Shown: piece after piece, positions 23,981 through 26,356 of the stretch | Numbering within the stretch: position 1 is the stretch's first letter | Layout of the letters: each line of letters opens with the position of its first letter | Source: Chloroflexota bacterium | GTDB lineage: Bacteria > Chloroflexota > UBA6077 | Assembly: GCA_021806765.1 (NCBI GenBank) | Contig: JAJZQR010000049.1 | Location: 1-26,356 of the forward strand | Direction of reading: 5' to 3' | Length of the DNA stretch: 26,356 nucleotides | Program-made: the position numbers and the translations under genes | Notes under the pieces: model-generated | What the model was told of the DNA's origin: nothing | The model's database searches: none | The model's input: the letters and a program-made list of their open reading frames with translations, nothing else

Positions 23981-26314
23981 ATGACCGAGGTGGCGGGACC
24001 CATGAAGGGGGGCCGCTGGACGGAATCGGCGATTCGGGTGCTGAGGGAGAGATACCTGCTGCGGGACGGGGAACGCGTCAGGGAGACCCCAGAGGAGATG
24101 TGCTGGCGCGTGGCGCTGGCCATCGCCAAGGCCGAGGCCGGATGGGGCAAGAGTCAGCAGGAGGTAACCGCGGTAGCGATCCGCTACCGGGATCTGATGC
24201 AGGACCTCCTCTTCCTACCCAACTCCCCGACCTTAATGAACGCCGGCAGAGAGGGCGGCCTCCAGTACTCAGGGTGCTACGTCCTCCCTGTCGAGGACTC
24301 CCTCGAGGGCATTTTCGAAGCGATCAAGCGGGCAGCACTCATCCACAAGAGCGGGGGAGGGACTGGATTCGCCTTCTCCAGGCTCCGGTCTAAGGATAGC
24401 GTGGTGGAGACCACCGGCGGCAAGGCTAGCGGGCCCGTAAGCTTCATGAGGGTCTTCGATGCGGCGACCGAGGCGGTGAAACAGGGTGGGACCCGTCGTG
24501 GTGCCAACATGGGGATCCTCCGTGTGGATCACCCGGACATCCTGGAGTTCGTCGACTGCAAGCTCCAGGGCGGGTTGGCCAACTTCAACATCTCTGTGGT
24601 GATAACCGACGCCTTCATGAGGGCGCTGGAGGAGGATCGCGAGTACGGCCTGGTGGACCCCCACTATGGCCCCACCGGCAGGAGCCTGCGGGCCAAGGAG
24701 GTCTTCGATCGCATCGTCCATGCAGCGTGGCAGACGGGCGACCCCGGCCTCGTCTTCATCGATCGAGTGAACGCCGGCCCCGCGAATCCCACGCCCGAAA
24801 TCGGCCAGATCGAGGCGACAAACCCGTGCGGTGAGCAGCCGCTTCTTCCCAACGAGGCCTGCAACCTGGGATCACTTAACCTCGCCCGCTTCGTCCAGGC
24901 AGGGGGAGGCAAGGCGAAGAATGGCCGCTGGCAGGTGGATTGGACGGAGTTAGAGCGAGTCGTTCGGCTCTCGGTGCGCTTCCTGGACGACGTCATCGAC
25001 GTGAACCCATACCCGTTGCCAGACATCGACCAGATGGCCAAAGCAAATCGCCGGATCGGGCTCGGAGTGATGGGCTGGGCTGACATGCTGATCCAGATGG
25101 GCATCCCCTACGACAGTGAGGAGGCCCTGGCTTTGGCCGACCAGGTGATGGGCTTCATCGAGCGGGTCGGCCACGAGGAGTCGGCCAGGCTGGCCGAGGA
25201 GCGGGGCCCCTTCCCCAACTGGTCGCGGAGCATATACAGGGATGGCCCGCCCCTGCGCAATGCCACCGCCACCACTATCGCGCCCACCGGGACCATCAGC
25301 ATCATCGCCGGCTGCTCCGCTGGGATCGAACCGCTATTTGCCGTAGCCTTCCAGCACATAGTCGGGGAGAGGCAACTCACCTTCGTCAACCCCCATTTCG
25401 AAAGGGTCGCCCGGGAAGAGGACTTCTACAGCGAGGAGTTGATGGAGAAGGTAGTCGAGCAGGGGACGCTGCACGGTCTGGAGGAGGTACCCGGGGAGAT
25501 CCGGCGGTTGTTCGTGACAGCCTACGAGATCGCTCCCGAGTGGCACGTCCGGATGCAGGCGACCTTCCAGCGGCACACCGACAACGGGGTGTCGAAGACC
25601 GTAAACCTCCCCAACTCGGCTACCATCGAGGATGTGGCAAAGGTATATCTGCTGGCTTATCAGTCGGGATGCCTAGGGATCACCGTGTTCCGTGAGGGGT
25701 GCAGGGGCGTCCAGGTGCTGCACGTGGGCGCCGCAAAGAAGGGGGCCGAAGGGGAGGCCGGAGCCCCGACAGCTGCCCGTGAGGTGATCCCTGCCATCGA
25801 AGAGAAGGTGAAGCCCCGGCCGCGGATCGTCCACGGCGTGACCTACCGGGCAGAGACACCGCTGGGCACGGCCTTCGTGACGGTGAACGAGGACGGGGCG
25901 GGGGAGCCTTTCGAGGTCTTCCTCAACGTGGGCAAGGCGGGCAGCGACACGGCGGCGGTGTCGGAGGCGATCGGCCGGCTGATCTCGATGATCCTGCGGC
26001 TGCCGTCCCCGCTCTCCCCGACGGACCGGGTGAAGGAGATCGTGGACCAGTTGTCGGGGATTGGTGGCGGGCGCCAGTTGGGCTTCGGACGGAGGCGAGT
26101 GCGCTCGCTCCCCGACGCGGTGGCCCAGGTGCTGGCAGAGCACCTCGGAATGCTCCCCTCCGAGGAGGTGGCACCGAAGGGCCCGGCGGTGGCGCCTGAA
26201 GGGGTGGCGGGTGCCACTCCCATTGGGGACCTCTGCCCGCAGTGCGGGCAAGCCAGTCTCGTTCCCGAGGAGGGCTGCCGGACATGCTACAGTTGTGGCT
26301 ACTCGGACTGCTGA
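23981..26314 (+). CDS. nrdJ: Adenosylcobalamin-dependent class II ribonucleotide reductase NrdJ
   Basis: Reduces ribonucleotides to deoxyribonucleotides with a B12-generated thiyl radical, independent of oxygen. Complete at 777 aa. Active-site residues are visible: Cys99 (YSGCYVLP) and Cys294 (NEACNLGSLNL) as the redox pair, and Asn281, Cys283 and Glu285 in NPCGE, Cys283 being the thiyl site. The 11-residue gap from 283 to 294 matches the Thermotoga-type enzyme. The ATAPTGTISII-like block NATATTIAPTGTISIIAG follows. A TSCPD-type domain occupies about 610-700. A C-terminal cysteine tail (Cys752, 755, 766, 769, 772, 777) resembles the tail that re-reduces the active site. ATG 23981 has GAGGAG 4 nt upstream. 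Consistent with an anaerobic or facultative lifestyle. Confidence 0.95.
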   Translation: MTEVAGPMKGGRWTESAIRVLRERYLLRDGERVRETPEEMCWRVALAIAKAEAGWGKSQQEVTAVAIRYRDLMQDLLFLPNSPTLMNAGREGGLQYSGCYVLPVEDSLEGIFEAIKRAALIHKSGGGTGFAFSRLRSKDSVVETTGGKASGPVSFMRVFDAATEAVKQGGTRRGANMGILRVDHPDILEFVDCKLQGGLANFNISVVITDAFMRALEEDREYGLVDPHYGPTGRSLRAKEVFDRIVHAAWQTGDPGLVFIDRVNAGPANPTPEIGQIEATNPCGEQPLLPNEACNLGSLNLARFVQAGGGKAKNGRWQVDWTELERVVRLSVRFLDDVIDVNPYPLPDIDQMAKANRRIGLGVMGWADMLIQMGIPYDSEEALALADQVMGFIERVGHEESARLAEERGPFPNWSRSIYRDGPPLRNATATTIAPTGTISIIAGCSAGIEPLFAVAFQHIVGERQLTFVNPHFERVAREEDFYSEELMEKVVEQGTLHGLEEVPGEIRRLFVTAYEIAPEWHVRMQATFQRHTDNGVSKTVNLPNSATIEDVAKVYLLAYQSGCLGITVFREGCRGVQVLHVGAAKKGAEGEAGAPTAAREVIPAIEEKVKPRPRIVHGVTYRAETPLGTAFVTVNEDGAGEPFEVFLNVGKAGSDTAAVSEAIGRLISMILRLPSPLSPTDRVKEIVDQLSGIGGGRQLGFGRRRVRSLPDAVAQVLAEHLGMLPSEEVAPKGPAVAPEGVAGATPIGDLCPQCGQASLVPEEGCRTCYSCGYSDC

Positions 26315-26356
26315 GAGGGACCGCGCGTTGGCATACGGGTTGCCCTTCTCCACCCC

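Overview
High-G+C bacterial DNA, probably from an anaerobic or facultatively anaerobic organism. Lipoprotein signals, Tat-exported redox enzymes, GAF/HisKA_3 (NarX-type) kinases and a B12-dependent class II ribonucleotide reductase fit Chloroflexota or a similar deep-branching phylum. That placement is an inference, because the window has no rRNA or other marker.

The left two thirds (about 165-18814, all minus strand) consist of two tandem, diverged copies of one six-gene module. In transcription order each copy encodes a PhnD-like periplasmic binding lipoprotein (X), a membrane histidine kinase (S), a NarL-type response regulator (R), a Tat-exported four-[4Fe-4S] subunit (B), an NrfD-type membrane quinol subunit (C) and a Tat-exported molybdopterin catalytic subunit of the TtrA/SrdA type (A). 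Module 1 covers 165-9391 and module 2 covers 9481-18814. The B-C-A order and the catalytic subunit's motifs resemble tetrathionate reductase (TtrBCA) and the selenate reductase SrdBCA. The separate X-S-R sensor resembles the logic of AioXSR/ArxXSR arsenite sensing and of TtrS, which has a PhnD-like input domain. The substrate (a sulfur, selenium or arsenic oxyanion) cannot be fixed from sequence.

Each module has a matching sigma70-like promoter before X (TTTCGC, 17 bp, TATAAT) and a noncoding leader between R and B. Each leader holds an array of about three 19-bp dyad sites repeating every 32-34 bp. The site sequence differs between modules, as do the recognition helices of the two response regulators. 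This suggests two insulated, parallel oxyanion-sensing respiratory circuits.

To the right, on the plus strand, modABC (18972-21616) encodes a molybdate ABC transporter divergent from module 2, which plausibly supplies molybdenum to both enzymes. A soluble triple-PAS histidine kinase (21634-23631, minus) converges on modC. A complete nrdJ (23981-26314, plus) ends the window. No tRNA, rRNA, CRISPR array, transposase or insertion sequence was recognised.
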